Below, in pieces: positions 49,858 through 62,049 of a stretch of DNA of 64,000 nt. The stretch's first letter is position 1. Each line of letters begins with the position of its first letter. Origin of the DNA: Angiostrongylus vasorum (lineage: Eukaryota; Nematoda; Chromadorea; Rhabditida; Metastrongylidae); contig JADANN010000274.1 in the NCBI GenBank assembly GCA_018806985.1, positions 62,001 to 126,000 on the forward strand. The letters run 5' to 3'. Under the pieces are notes generated by a model. It saw only the letters and a program-made list of their open reading frames with translations, ran no database searches and had not been told where the DNA came from. Both the position numbers and the translations under genes were made by a program.

Positions 49858-50132
49858 GGGGGACTTTGAGGTGCCCCGCAATACAGTACGGGGTCATCGT
49901 TTCGATCGCCGAATCTAGGCTCCCTAAGGTCCTCATCCCTCCGGGATCGGCAACATTGGTACAATACTTGTCTGAAAGGACATCAAAACAGGGCTTGATA
50001 CATCGGTTCCCCACTTCAAGTTATTGTATAGGCCAGATATGCACTCAGCTATATCTAACCATGCATAGTAGTCTAATGCATGGCGCATCCCTAGGAGATT
50101 GATCAACGCCGAGAACATTGTCCTTCCTAATG
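49858..50132 (+). repeat. SINE-A copy 10 (diverged)
   Basis: Head strongly mutated (GGGGACTTTGAGGTGCCCCG); body GGGATCGGCAACATTGGTAC and 3' end GATTGATCAACGCCGAGAAC are clear. Close to the 3' end of SDR copy 3. Confidence 0.7.
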
Positions 50133-50580
50133 ACGCGAAAGCGATAACCTAATAAGAAGACCCATGAAACTTTGTTGGTATTTTAGGAGAAAAAATGATG
50201 AACTTCATTTAAAACCATGCTAATGTTTACTGTAACCAAAATACGGTCGATATATCGCCGTCGAAAAAATCCTCATAATCAAACTTCCGCAAAATAACTA
50301 AGACATAAACATTGTATTGGCAACATCGCTGAGGTGGGCGCTTCTGTTCTCAGCCAGTTCTGCTGGTCTCTTACTGGTGCCATTGCTAATACCTCAAACT
50401 TGGGCAGTTATATCTTCATATATAATAATATAACAATAGCAATATAGCAGTACCAATAGGCAAAGATAATATAATTGGGGGTAGATAAATGGGTAGTATA
50501 AACGACTTCTCTAACAGTTCGATGATGGCGATGATCAAACATCAAACCAAACAGAGGAAGCAGAGCAACAACACAAATAA

Positions 50581-53500
50581 CTAGTAAGGTATGACTTCAA
50601 GCTGGCGATTGAAGAATCCTCCACTGTGCTGCTTTTGTAGCTTGGACATTGATTCCACCAATGCAGAAGCCGACTCCTCGACCTAAAAAATATGTGTTTT
50701 TAGAGGATATCGAAACCCACAGTTAGGGTGACATGAGAATTTGTTGAAATTGAAAAGAAAACACCGTAATTATTTACTTATAAAGTATATATAGGGAACA
50801 AAATGTTCGACGTTTTCTCTTCAGGGAAGATTCAGACTTTTCTAAGTTTTTCGGAACTTAGAGGTACGCCAAGAACAAAAAATCCGCTGCAACCGCCAAA
50901 TGTAAGAAGAAAAAGCAACGCTACAGCAATGACGAAGGATAAATTTTACACAGCGGATTTGCATAGTACCTACGAAAATGCCTGAAAGTTTGAACAGTGA
51001 CTTACGGTAATTTGAGCTATTCTTCCACCCATATTACCCATTTCGGTTTGCACCCAACCAGGACAAAGTTGAGCAACAAGGATTTTCTCTTTCACGAAGT
51101 CCACAGCCATCGTTTTACCTAACTGATTCAGGCCAGACTAAAAAAGCTAACCATAAAGAAATCTGGTTCGATAGCGGAGTATAATCATTTATTGTAGCTA
51201 AGCCAAAAAAATTCCCGAAAACACACTTTACTAATCTTATAGGCGAGGGAACCAAGGTCGCCGGATCCATCCTCGTTCTTTCCAACAGAAGCCCAAAAAC
51301 TCGAGATATTTATGATTGCAGCACGATCAACACCAAAATCATCGCCTGTTCCATGAGATGATGCTTTACGCAAAAGAGGTAAAAAAGTCTGAAACAAATA
51401 GATAAAAAAAAACAAAATCAAGGTTCCAAACTTGTTTAGTGCCTATTCATTCTTCATGCCAAGATCTGATTTGAAATACAACCGCAAGGATGCAAAAAAC
51501 CGCAAGGAAAGATGGAGGATATGAACAAAACTCAATACTTCAGCTGGGCATCGAACGTGCGATTGTCCTTAATGAGGGACCTACGTGCTATCCCTCTTGC
51601 CTTTGTATGAGCAATGCTTTTACACTTGCCTTGTCTTCCCTGTCCTTTTTATTTAAATGTAAAGCAAGGACCTAGTATGGAGTAGTGGATAGAACACGAG
51701 CCACCAGTAGGGATAATCCCTGGGTCGGAACCCACCTCCTCAGTTTCCCCATTTTGCTTACATCTCAGAAACCACAGGATTTTAACACATACGAAAAATA
51801 AACCAAACCCAACTACTATGCAGTGTTTTGGCAAAATGTACAAATTATCGACTATTCTCAAACGACCACCTGACAAGTAATAGCAACTCCTACGGTGTTC
51901 ACGTTGACACAGTCCAATAATGATTTTCTACAAATAGCTCCATTGGTGAAATACGGTGGTAAAATACCAGCATTGTTTAGCAAGACATTCAATCCTGCGC
52001 CTCCAACTGATTTCTCTACCTAAAAATGGTTGAAGCAGTGTGATTTGTTGGATGATGTATCTAAAAAATATTAGCTATTTCAAAACATCAGTTGTAACTA
52101 TCAACCAATCCATGGAAGTAGCATGAAGGTTATTTTGTTCTTGTACATTACGTGGTTGCAGCCAAAAAACAAATATTTCAGCAGATTAGTGGTACTTGCA
52201 TCCGTAGATTTCTTCCAGCAATTTCTTGTTACAATTTTCCTTCTCCTCCCAACAGTTTACCTCCTCATTTTGTCTGGGAAGTGTTCCTGGGCGTCGGGCT
52301 GCGACGTACACCGGGGTTCGTTCCCTGGCAGGGTCTCCCAAGTTGAGAAGGAGTCCGGCGTTTCCATCAGGAAGCCTAGCTAGGATTAAACCAATACCAG
52401 CATTAAACATCGTCCTGGTATCAAACTAGTTGCAAGGTGGCAAATCTACTGACCTCAGGACTCCAGGGAACCACAATGGCTAAACCAGAAAAAATCCGAA
52501 GAAGTGGAGATTATGCTAGGGGCACACACAACCAATGAGGACGGGTCCTGTCTTATTCACTTGCTGTCCATCCAACTACCACGTACATTCTAGTGCCTAC
52601 TTTCCTTCATTTTCCTACTTCCAATCATTTGAACTGCCGTTTTCCCGTTCTAACTTGTTCTACACGGCATTCGTCGATAATCCTTGTGGGTATGGCGATG
52701 AATTGGCAAAGTCAAGTGCAACAGAAAAAAAGATTTCAACTAGGATGTCTTCCCGAAAATAATGCACAATCTAAGGCATAAATAACAAAGCCAATCACAA
52801 ATTAGCAAAATTCCTCTATACAGGCGCATCCAAGGAATTTATGAAAACAGAAGAACCTCTATGTAGGAGTCCCTAATTGACTGATCACATGCCACATCGA
52901 TTTTGACGATTTTCAACCGACTGTCCGTGATGGCCTTCAAGTCCTGGAAAGAGTTGAAGTAACAGGACAAAATCAAATACGACATGCTTTGTCCTCATTA
53001 GCATTAACCTAGCTCAATAATTCATTTGTCCATGTGTTTCATTGCCTTGCAAATGGTAAACATTGTCGAATGTGGATTCGTAAGCAAATTGGAGATCTCA
53101 GGACTTATTTTTTTATCTGCATGATGAATGCTTTCCAAGAGTGATTCCCAGTGGAAACTCGAGACAGCCTTCTAAGGCATTCTTAGCTATTCCCCCATCC
53201 TACTAGCCTTTGTGGCCTGAAGGATAGGTTATGCCTTACTAGAGTTTTTCAGGTGTGACCACAATGCCGGAGACGGTAAAGTTCTGTGGTTCGCCGACAG
53301 ACAGTGGCGATGATACACAACTTAAATCTCGTTTCAGTTTAAAAGAAGTCAACAAGAATATAGGAATAATAGGCTACTCGCTATTTGCTAGCTAACATAG
53401 TACCTACTGCAGAATGGATTATCCATTGGAAAACAAATTCTTATTAACGGATTGTCATATCAACAACAACCGCCTCGTATAAAAGGGCACTGCCTGGTGA

Positions 53501-54858
53501 GCATACCTCATACGTGCCGTATTCCACTGAAGGCGATCCGTCTCGGTACGACTACAAACACTCCACATTGAGAAGACGAACAACTGTGAGCCATCGACTC
53601 GGATAATCAGCTCTGATGAAGAGGAAGGCGTCGAAATGTCGAAACGTTAGCAGAGTGAACCTTTTCACCAACCTACTACTGTAAGTCCAACAATTTAAAT
53701 ACGTGTTTAAATTAGGAATATTTGTAACGGCCAATACGGCTCACCAAAAACTGTAAAGTGGTCCGCTCCTTACCAACCCGCATTATTATTTTTGGCAGCA
53801 GTGTTATATCTGGAAAATATCAGTCTACCAAAGTTCCATTTCGAATCGGAACCAAATGTTACCAAGATCGAAGGAAAGCAACCATCATTCTCCTTGTAAC
53901 TCACCTTTTTAAATTGCTCCGAATGACATAACGAAAAATCAACCACCCACCCATGACACCTTCGGCAATAATTTTTTAAAGACACAGGTGATTGGTGACA
54001 CATTCAAAAGGAAACGAGCCCCATCAAGAGGTATGAGAAGCTGGGAATCGATGTCATAACGGTAGAATTCAAGCTAGGAAGTTATTTATTTTTCGATAGA
54101 TTATCAACAGATAAACAGCCACTGTGTATAAAAGGGCCCCGCCGAGTGAAGAAACTTCATTTTAGAGGTGTTCTACCCTACTGAATTCGAATCGACGCCA
54201 CAACGACGCCTTGGCATCGCAAGACTGAACGACTGTGGACCATTGACTCGAATCAATCTGACCTTGAAGGAGACAAAGATGTCATAAAGTTAACCGAATG
54301 AAGTTTTGTAACAACCGCGTGTTAGCTTAATAATCTGACCAAGTATTAAGAGGTTATAAGCTGAACGTTCTCCACGAGGAGTTCACTCAACTACTAAGTG
54401 GGATGATTTATAGAATGAAACTCAAACACGTCACGGTACACGGAAGAGCCCAACACTGTGGACAGTGATAACAAAAGCACAAAGTCTGTAGCAAATATTT
54501 CAGGACCCAGCCACATAACTATACAGAAAATATAATGAAGCTTTGTTATAGTTTAATAGCCCATATTTTTCACGAAACGTTTCCTCATAATCATAAACTG
54601 CACCAACAAAACAACGAAAAAAAAACAAGCACCAACAATCCCTTAAATGATGTTAGTTATAGGGACCTCAGCATCATTTTAAAACTTATACTCTTTCCTG
54701 TCCCAAAATACAAAGCACTGTCTCACCTCCGCACTTTCCGGATTTCTTGCTCCGGCTATTACAAGTCTTACAGAAGGGGCCTTGAGGAATTCCTTTACCA
54801 GGCCAAGGCCAATACCTCTGTTTGCTCCTGTGATGAAGACTGATGCTGGATAAGTCAT
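50581..54858 (-). CDS. Short-chain dehydrogenase/reductase, C-factor-like (copy 3, intact)
   Basis: Six exons: 54727-54858, 52857-52943, 51870-52019, 51227-51388, 51006-51137 and 50581-50682, with sizes identical to copy 1 (132, 87, 150, 162, 132, 102 nt) and phase 0 GT/AG junctions. The product is 254 aa. It has the canonical motifs TGANRGIG (10-17), LLNNAG (86-91), NISS (150-153) and YKISK (173-177). Unlike copy 1 it keeps the standard Gly in NNAG and has Cys at residue 104 (GAICR) where copies 1 and 2 have Asp. TTTTAG abuts the ATG, as in the other copies. Role: NAD(P)-dependent oxidoreductase of unknown substrate. Intron 1 (about 1.8 kb) carries hammerhead-like repeat fragments, and intron 2 carries a family C repeat. 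It lies about 0.9 kb downstream of the RBM22 gene on the same strand. Confidence 0.93.
52240..52550 (+). repeat. Family C repeat in SDR copy 3 intron 2
   Basis: Sense copy with an internal deletion of about 70 bp near 52445 (GGCAAATCTACTGACCTCAG). Ends CACAACCAATGAGGACGGG. Confidence 0.7.
53455..53670 (+). mobile_element. TATA-plus-hammerhead repeat unit in SDR copy 3 intron 1
   Basis: TATCAACAACAACCGCCTC, then GTATAAAAGGGCACTGCC (TATA-like box at 53478), then about 135 bp, then CTGATGAAGAGGAAGGCGTC at 53613 followed by GAAATGTCGAAACGTTAGC. CTGATGA is the exact hammerhead core; AGCT before and AGCA after allow a three-base stem I. A nine-base GTCGAAAT duplication disrupts the far side of stem II. 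Confidence 0.55.
54105..54335 (+). mobile_element. TATA-plus-hammerhead repeat unit, second copy
   Basis: Same layout: GTGTATAAAAGGGCCCCGCC at 54125, then a degenerate core (CTTGAAGGAGACAAAGATGTC, about 54262) and the end CAACCGCGTGTTAGCTTA shared with the 4.3 kb element terminus. Core bases are lost here. Confidence 0.5.
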
Positions 54859-54951
54859 CTAAAACAGCAAACAGAAATAGAGGAATTTGCCACTGCCACA
54901 CTTACAACAATTCCTACTGATTTCAATGTACATATATGCTCGACAATGCCT

Positions 54952-55325
54952 ACTTGGATACTTGAACAGCCCATCCTCACTGGTTGTGCGGCCCCAACAT
55001 AACCTCCATTTTCCACAGTTTTGCTGGTTTGGCTATCGTGCTTCGCTGGAGTCCCGATGCCAGCCTAGCCAAAGTCTGTCCTAGGTCGTCACCATCACAG
55101 CTACTCACCGCCCTTGTGAATCAGGGGGAAATTTGCTAACATGCAACTAGTCCTGTACCAGGGCGGCGACGAATCCTGGCATTGGTTCACTCCTACCCAG
55201 CTTCCTGACGGAAACGCCGAACTCCTGCTCAGCTTGGGATACCCTGACAACAGGATAAATTCCCGCTGTACATCGTAGCCCGACAACACCTCCTAGCCAC
55301 GATAAGGCGGTAAACCCTTGGGAGG
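54952..55325 (-). repeat. Family C repeat between rbm-22 and SDR copy 3
   Basis: Antisense full-length copy, from ACTTGGATACTTGAACAGCC to CGATAAGGCGGTAAACCCTT. The rest of the spacer (55326-55777) shows no gene. Confidence 0.75.
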
Positions 55326-55777
55326 ACGACCAAAACACGAAAGCAAAAAGGCGTCGTCATCTTCTTTCAGGAGAAATTGTTATACAACAGACAATGCACA
55401 GTTAACTCAACGAAATACTAGATGTAGTCGCGAATACGTTCATTTCACGAAAACATGTACACAAACCACATTACGGCATCCAACGTTGAACAACACTTTA
55501 GGAAAATTTAAGGTTAATAAACTCGAAAAACATGTAAAGACTGCTTACGCAAAGACTTTAGTTTTTAGCTTTACTCATCCATCTGTACATAAATCCCTTC
55601 ATATGAGGCCGATGCAATGGTGAACTTGAGATGATCAAAAACAGCAGAACACAACAACAGTACGGATAACACAATCGTAATGAAACAAGACTGACATGAT
55701 ACATTCGGAAATTACATACGGATTGAATAGATAACTTTCAAGGCAGCTTCTTCAGCCATCGAACTAGTAGTCCCGCA

Positions 55778-58066
55778 CTAATCCTCAATGACATCTCCTT
55801 TAGCACCAAGCCGTTGTGGATCTTGACTTGGGTAGTAAATACAGCTAGCACGATTATTACTACCGGTACCATCCCTTGCAGGAGCGACAGATGAGGAAGG
55901 TGCTAAAGAGAATATTCGGATAAACACCATAATAGCAAAATGAAAAAAAAACGACTAAAGGACACAAACCTGCCGGAGGGCGTGCTGATGGAACAACAAG
56001 CTTAGCTGGTGGGGCAAACGATGGAGGTACAGGTGGGAGAGGGATGTTAAGGGGATCCATACGTTGACGTTTCGAATTGCTCGGAACCAAATCATCAGGG
56101 GCCGGGCATGCTTAAAAGTCAAAAATTAGAGGTGTTAAAGCAAGTCATGTAACGGAATGGATAATAGAACTAGACAAAAACCTTCGTTAAATTAAAACTT
56201 TCCATTGAGCCTTTCTACATAATAGTTCAAAAAAAAGTGGCAGCGGAAAAGGAAGAGCAAATAACTAACGATTTGGAAGCGACGGCACTGGATTGATGTT
56301 GCGTTGCTCATCACCCATTTTCTGGGCTTGTGGTTGCCCCCACCGAATTACGAGACGGCGTCCCTAAACTCAATCACTTTCTTCATAGATTTTACAGAAA
56401 AAAAAGAACAGAAGAACATGAGGATTAATATCATGCTCGCTTAACATTTCCTGGCTATTTATTTGTTAACTTTCTTTGGGCCACATGGTAATAGAAAAAA
56501 ATATCGTGCTCACAAGATCATAAGCAGACCCACCTTCAAAAACAGTTTATTGAAGGACCTCTCTGCTGCCATCTCACATGCTTCCCTCGTAGTGAACTGT
56601 ATGAAAGCACAAGACTTCGCCTCCAACAGCCGCAAACTACGAATGTCGCCGAACTGATAGAAGTAATCACTAAAATCTAATATAATTAACGGAAGTACAT
56701 GTGTGTGGTATTAGCAAATCTGGTCTATTTTACAAATACGGACTTCAGATCTTTTTGTGTAATTTGTCCAGCTGGTCCAAGATTACCCACATACAAAGTT
56801 GTTATAGTAGTATCTGCCGGTGGCTCCAACGCTGGCATCGCCTATAATAGCATGTAAATGTAAATACTATGTAAAAGATGGGAAAAGCGTGTACATAGTC
56901 AGTGCAGAAGCTGAAAGAAGAGCGTGGTTGAAAGAAGTAAAAGGTCTTAAATTAAGAAACTAATCTCTAAGATACAAAAACTAAAGAATAAAAAATGTGT
57001 GCCTTTACCTTGGCTCTGTTCATAATCTTCTCCGCGACCGGATCATTACTTCCATAATACCTATCTTTGATATTTTGAGTGGACAGTGGATCATCAGGAT
57101 CTGACGGTTTTTCATGACTGAAAATCACAGTCGAGTTACTATTTCATGAAAACTGCTGAAAAGAAACACCTAGGCCGAAATAAGCATACCGATAAGGACA
57201 CTCCTCTCCTCTTTTACATTCTCCCTTTACGTAGAAGGAACAAATGTGTGGCGCGTTGCGCTTGTAATATGGGGCTGTGCGCGCAAGACGTTTCAGCATC
57301 TCAGTTCCGGCAGATTCGCCTACATTTGCAAGTGCACCAATCGGTGTGGTACCGTCAGTATTCGCAAATGCCCTTTCGGCATTTTGAAGAAAAAAATCTC
57401 GGTTAGCACCTTGACGAGGGAGATTATCGGCTATTTGTAGAGCTGCATCACGAACTTGTACTGGGAGGCCTAATGGAGCAAGGCTTCATTAAAGCGAAAA
57501 GTAATACGTAAGGGAAAGAAAACGAGAACTGTCCTGAGTATATATGCTATCCCTAATGTGTTAGTACAGTCAAAGCAATTAAAGAAAGAAAACAAAAAAG
57601 GGAAAAGATGTGCAAGCAATAAATTGAAAAATGGAAAGAGAAACAGCCTACCGTACTCTAAGTCAAACATGCATGTTTGACATACATTCTTTACTTTGCT
57701 ACAAGTCTGACAGAGTTCAGTATTCTTGTAACGGGCCCCTTTCCCTGGCTGCCATCGAAAATTGGTGAAAGGTCGTTCACATATTTTGCACTCCTTGCCA
57801 TACTTATCCTTCATCTAAATAATAGAATTTTTAAGAAAACAAACACATACACGAGTAATACTGCAGAACTAACCACATCGAAGAGGCAACACCATCAAAG
57901 AGATATGTTAACAGGAAAAGCAGACAGAAGGAACAGAACCTCCAAATTTACTTACCATTCTTAAATACGGATTGTTTCCAAGACATGTTTGACAAAGTAT
58001 TGGAAAATCAGCATCTTCCCAGTTCTTCCGATTGTACTGCGTGTAGGATGACTTTGACATCGACAT
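55778..58066 (-). CDS. rbm-22: Pre-mRNA splicing factor RBM22 / Slt11 homologue
   Basis: Nine exons: 57956-58066, 57652-57814, 57190-57469, 57009-57117, 56744-56841, 56534-56669, 56270-56363, 55970-56110 and 55778-55902; all phases join and give 418 aa, close to human RBM22 (420). The N-terminus has the Cys-pair zinc region (CQTC at 25-28, CKIC at 46-49, CQTC at 72-75 and 82-85). A CCCH finger follows (C168, C176, C182, H186), then an RRM with RNP2 LYVGNL (237-242) and RNP1-like CAFIQF (273-278). The tail is proline-rich and ends with the family motif YPSQDPQR. In this family the protein sits in the catalytic spliceosome near U6 snRNA and the intron. The exon 5 donor is GTCCGT, unusual but needed to keep phase and family spacing. 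A TTTAG acceptor nine bases before the ATG may be a spliced-leader site. Gene name is by homology; I recall C. elegans rbm-22 as T11G6.8. Confidence 0.95.
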
Positions 58067-58481
58067 TTCTGCTAAATTTGTCCCAGAACAAAGTCCAAAA
58101 GTTACTATTGGAGAATTAACAGCAGAAAACCAATGAAGGTACTGTAACCTGATGTTTCAGCAAAAGAAATTCAAAAACAGTAAACGCTATGAAGAATTTA
58201 TTCTTACGAGTTTATGATGGAAATCTTGCAAGACGAATGATACGGAGTGAAAGCTGCAAGGATTACCACTAGAACATCAGAAATCTCACCGCCCAAAACA
58301 AGCCAGAACAAGGAAAAGTAACAAAAGTTCACATCCAGAACAACAAAGTCAAACAATTTAGACGAGAAAAAATCAATACTCACAACAACTAGGAGGACAG
58401 GAGTACTATAAATAGCAAATAACCTACCAAGTACAAACTCAGAACGTTTAGGTGATCCAGTAGAGTACCATATATTGACAC
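58067..58481 (-). other. Short hars-1/rbm-22 intergenic spacer
   Basis: Only 415 bp separate the hars-1 stop codon from the rbm-22 start codon, with no repeat recognised inside. Same orientation, short gap and a TTTAG acceptor before the downstream ATG are compatible with a nematode operon with spliced-leader processing, but the gap is longer than the roughly 100 bp typical of C. elegans operons. Confidence 0.45.
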
Positions 58482-61400
58482 TCACAATGATTTAAGAGCA
58501 ATTCGTAGAGTGGAGACCAATTCTGGAAGACGAACATCCTAAAAAATGTTATTCGATTTCTAGTGTAGACATAAAGGATTGCAAAGGAAAAATGTACTTC
58601 CATCTAAGAATCCTTTTAAAACTGCAAGATTTGAAGATGTCACTTAGAAATCGGACAACACAGTCCCGTTTGACCACAGCCATTCACCAATGAATAACCA
58701 AATTACTCGACTAAGACGAAGGGACCACGTGCATTACTGACGAATTAATATCGAACCGTCGCAATGTCGATGAAGCAGCCATTTTTTCGGAAAGTACCAA
58801 CGAACTAATTTCTAAGGTGCTTAACAACGCACAAAGAAATAAGACTGTGAATACGCCGAAAAATCCAGATGACGGCTAACTAGAATTGTCAAAAACTGAG
58901 GACTGAAAGTGACAGGAAAAAAGTGGTACTGCGCATAGGCCACTTTGCAGCACCTGAGCTTTGTGCTCACCTTTTCACCCAGTAGTCCGGAAACTTTAAC
59001 CGGTTCAATAATTTTACTCACCAGACCTAAATGGTGTGCTCTGAAACATAATCTACTCACACAATATCAAGCCAGATGTCATAGTCAGACGGTGGCAAAA
59101 ACATCCCTTCTTTAAAGTGTTAATGAATACGTAAAGATCAGCCTCTAAACATGAACATGTTAACACTAAGGGATTCGAAGCAGACAACCACTACGGACGA
59201 GAACAGGGCCCATACGATTCGTGAAGACGGGCCGTCCATGTACCCAATACGGTGAGAATAAACAACTTCGGAGCAAAAGAAAAACCCCACGGCTTCTTAA
59301 AGAATTAGTGGAAGTGAGCATACAAGACATAAACCAGCAAATATGCCAAAGAAAGATAGCCGTAGAATCTCCCTCCTCTTACCTGCTCAACTCTCGTTTT
59401 CACGTTCCGGAGTTTAACTACACCGTCTTGGAGCTCACGTTCTCCTACGATCAATGCTAAAGGTATAAGTCTGTCTTCACAATACTGAAGCTGATTGAGC
59501 AATTTAGGATTTGCTTTGTAAGACATCTCCACCTTGAAACCTTCATCCCACAATGAACCACAGAGCTTCATACGCTCCTCCAACAGATTCTTTTGAGCAG
59601 AAGCAATGAATATCTCAGTTTCAGAGGTGCGCACTTGCAATTGTTCAACCTGCTTTTTAGCTTCTATAATAGCGAACAATCGCTCAATTCCAAAAGACAA
59701 ACCAACACATGGAACGTCGTGACGCTTCTCTTTCCCTTTAACGCTCATTGGCGCTATGAAATTGCCAACTAATTCATCATATCTGCAAGAAATAATCTGT
59801 AATAATCTGCGTTTAAGCGCAAGCTAAAAAGCAGAATAATGGATGAAAACCATATAGCTGGGAAATGAATCAGAAATAAATCTGCACCTTCCTCCAGCCG
59901 CCACGGATCCCACACCAACTGGCAGACTTTCTTCTGACTCTCCATTTTCTTCAATGTTAAGACCTTTAAGAGCATTTGGAACTACTGCTTCATAAATTGC
60001 TCCGGTATAATAATCCAATCCCCTTGATAATGATGGATCAAAAACGATTGATCTTATGCCGAACAAAGAGCAGTAACGTAGTAGCACCTTAAATCTGCCT
60101 TCAAAATGACAACGTAATGATTAAACTTCTTACTGAGAAAGATAAGACTGACCCTTAACTCTTCCACTCCTTGTTTAAACCGTGAATTCTTCTCTAGCTC
60201 TCCAAATCCCATTAATTTATCCAAAAGCTCAGCACTACCCAACGAAGGATTAGTTTCTCGCAGAGTAACATACTGTCCCAGCTTTTCGGTGTTCTCCCTC
60301 GTTAGACCTTTTTCTTTTAGAAGTTCTTCTTCCACCTGAAAGCACGCTGAAACCGATCTGTTCTTACGTATCAAGATGCTGTCTACTCAAAAAGCCTATT
60401 TGCCTCATTCCACGGTTGTTTATCGAGCTTATCAATGGAGGAGCAAACTGTCTTAAACTGATCGGGACCAGCTCCACAAGCTGCAAACATGCCCTCCAGA
60501 ATCAATCGGTGGTTTAGCTGAAACCGTTCTTCAGTTAACACGAACAAGTAAAGTAGGTAAGCAGACATTGAAAGAATATACAGAGCATTTGTAAACAAAC
60601 CTTAACATAGTATTCACCAATTTCTAGTTTAGAGAGCACCTCGTCCACTATTTTCAGGCATTCCGCCTCTGGAATCATCAAATCGTATTGTCCAGCGATA
60701 TCGAAATCCTATAAACTGCAGAACGTGCATGGAAATTATATAAGAACATGTACAATACAAAGAATCTAATGATACAATCCTGAATTTTAGCCCTCACACA
60801 CTGGAAGAATTCTCTATAGCGCCCTCTCGTCATAACAGGTTGGTCTCTTCGGTACACTTTCGCGATATGGTACCGTTTGATATTCGATATTTTATTCATA
60901 GCCAGGTATCGAGCAAATGGCACCTAAGTCATTTAGAACTCAAAGGTGTGAAAGCCTTTAAAAACGATTGAAAAGAACGCAAAAAAGCACCGTCAAGTCA
61001 TATCGCAGTGACAGCAACTCGCCTCCCTGATCCTGCAGATCGTAGACGAGCTTGCCGCCCTCCTCGCCATACTTTCCCATTAGAACATCTCTTAGCTCAA
61101 ACACGGGAGTATCAATCGTCTCAGCTCCGTGTCTCTTAAAAGTGTCTGTAACCACTTTCAAGACAGATTCCCGTATCGCCATTGACTTCGGGCCATAATC
61201 TCTTGTTCCTATAGGTAGAACAAACTTTCGTCCACATTCGTAAGCAAATACATTGTCCTTTGATGACTAATGACGTTAAACTTCACCTTTTGGCGTTTTT
61301 AAAACGAATTTTCCTTGTTCAGACTGACCGTCACCAAGCAGTTTCTTCTTCTCTAACATAGCAGCAATTTTCTCCTTTACCTTAAATATTACAGGATCAA

Positions 61401-61974
61401 AGAGCAATCAACATCCAGATAATTTTGTTCCACTCAGCTGATTTGACAAAGCAAAAAGTTGATAGAAAGCCCGCGCACCCTTCTGCCACTACGGTGTGTG
61501 TATACGACAGGTTTCTTCACCACGGTAAAGTAATACAAGCATTCCCACAGAAAGCTAGATGAGATCATTCTCGAACGCATGTCTAACTAGAACACCCAAT
61601 TATCACGGGAGAAGGAAACTGACCAAATCATACAACACGTAAAAATCTCGCATTCATGAAAATCACTGATCAGATTACATTTCGAAAGTCGGGAATCTCA
61701 CAGCAGACACACATTGATCACCTACAACGCAAACCAAGAAACGAGTCAAACCCTTGCGCCATCAAATACCACCAGCACCTTCGGCGGGTCATCGCAGAAG
61801 AGCATACAAGAAAGCATAACAGTCACTACACCACATGGCAGAACGACGTCGAGCAACTTGTCGGAAACTCGAACACACCAAAGCGGGATCAGCTTTCTCT
61901 GCTTTCAGCGCTCTAATCTGATCACCCAACGATTTTATCTCATCTTGCAAAATCTGAATCTCAGCGTCGTTCAT
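58482..61974 (-). CDS. hars-1: Histidyl-tRNA synthetase
   Basis: Ten exons: 61879-61974, 61287-61380, 60991-61208, 60798-60923, 60601-60708, 60404-60517, 60153-60335, 59888-60087, 59383-59782 and 58482-58538; total 531 aa (human cytosolic enzyme 509). It charges tRNA-His with histidine. An N-terminal WHEP-like helical segment (about 1-45) precedes the class II core: motif 2 [12 protein letters not shown] (171-182), the histidine-specific RGLDYYTG (335-342), and motif 3 GLSFGIERL (407-415), followed by the anticodon-binding domain. The last exon ([18 protein letters not shown]) was placed by similarity to the family C-terminus, after an 844 nt intron. Exon 6 ends GAG|GCAAAT, a GC donor. The frame stays open for ten codons upstream of the ATG to a TTTTTAG acceptor near 62005, leaving room for an alternative, perhaps mitochondrial, 5' exon. 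Confidence 0.95.
59384..59384 (-). other. Boundary of the last hars-1 intron
   Basis: Downstream of the CAG ending exon 9 the donor is GTAAGA; the intron runs 58539-59382. Within it at about 59212-59250 is a short fragment of the family C / LINE family 2 3' end (GACGGGCCGTCCATGTAC). Confidence 0.4.
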
Positions 61975-62049
61975 CTCTCCACCTTGAGGGTTATTCAATT
62001 TAGCCCTAAAAATGTGAATCAGTACAACAATATATGTAACCATAGAATG

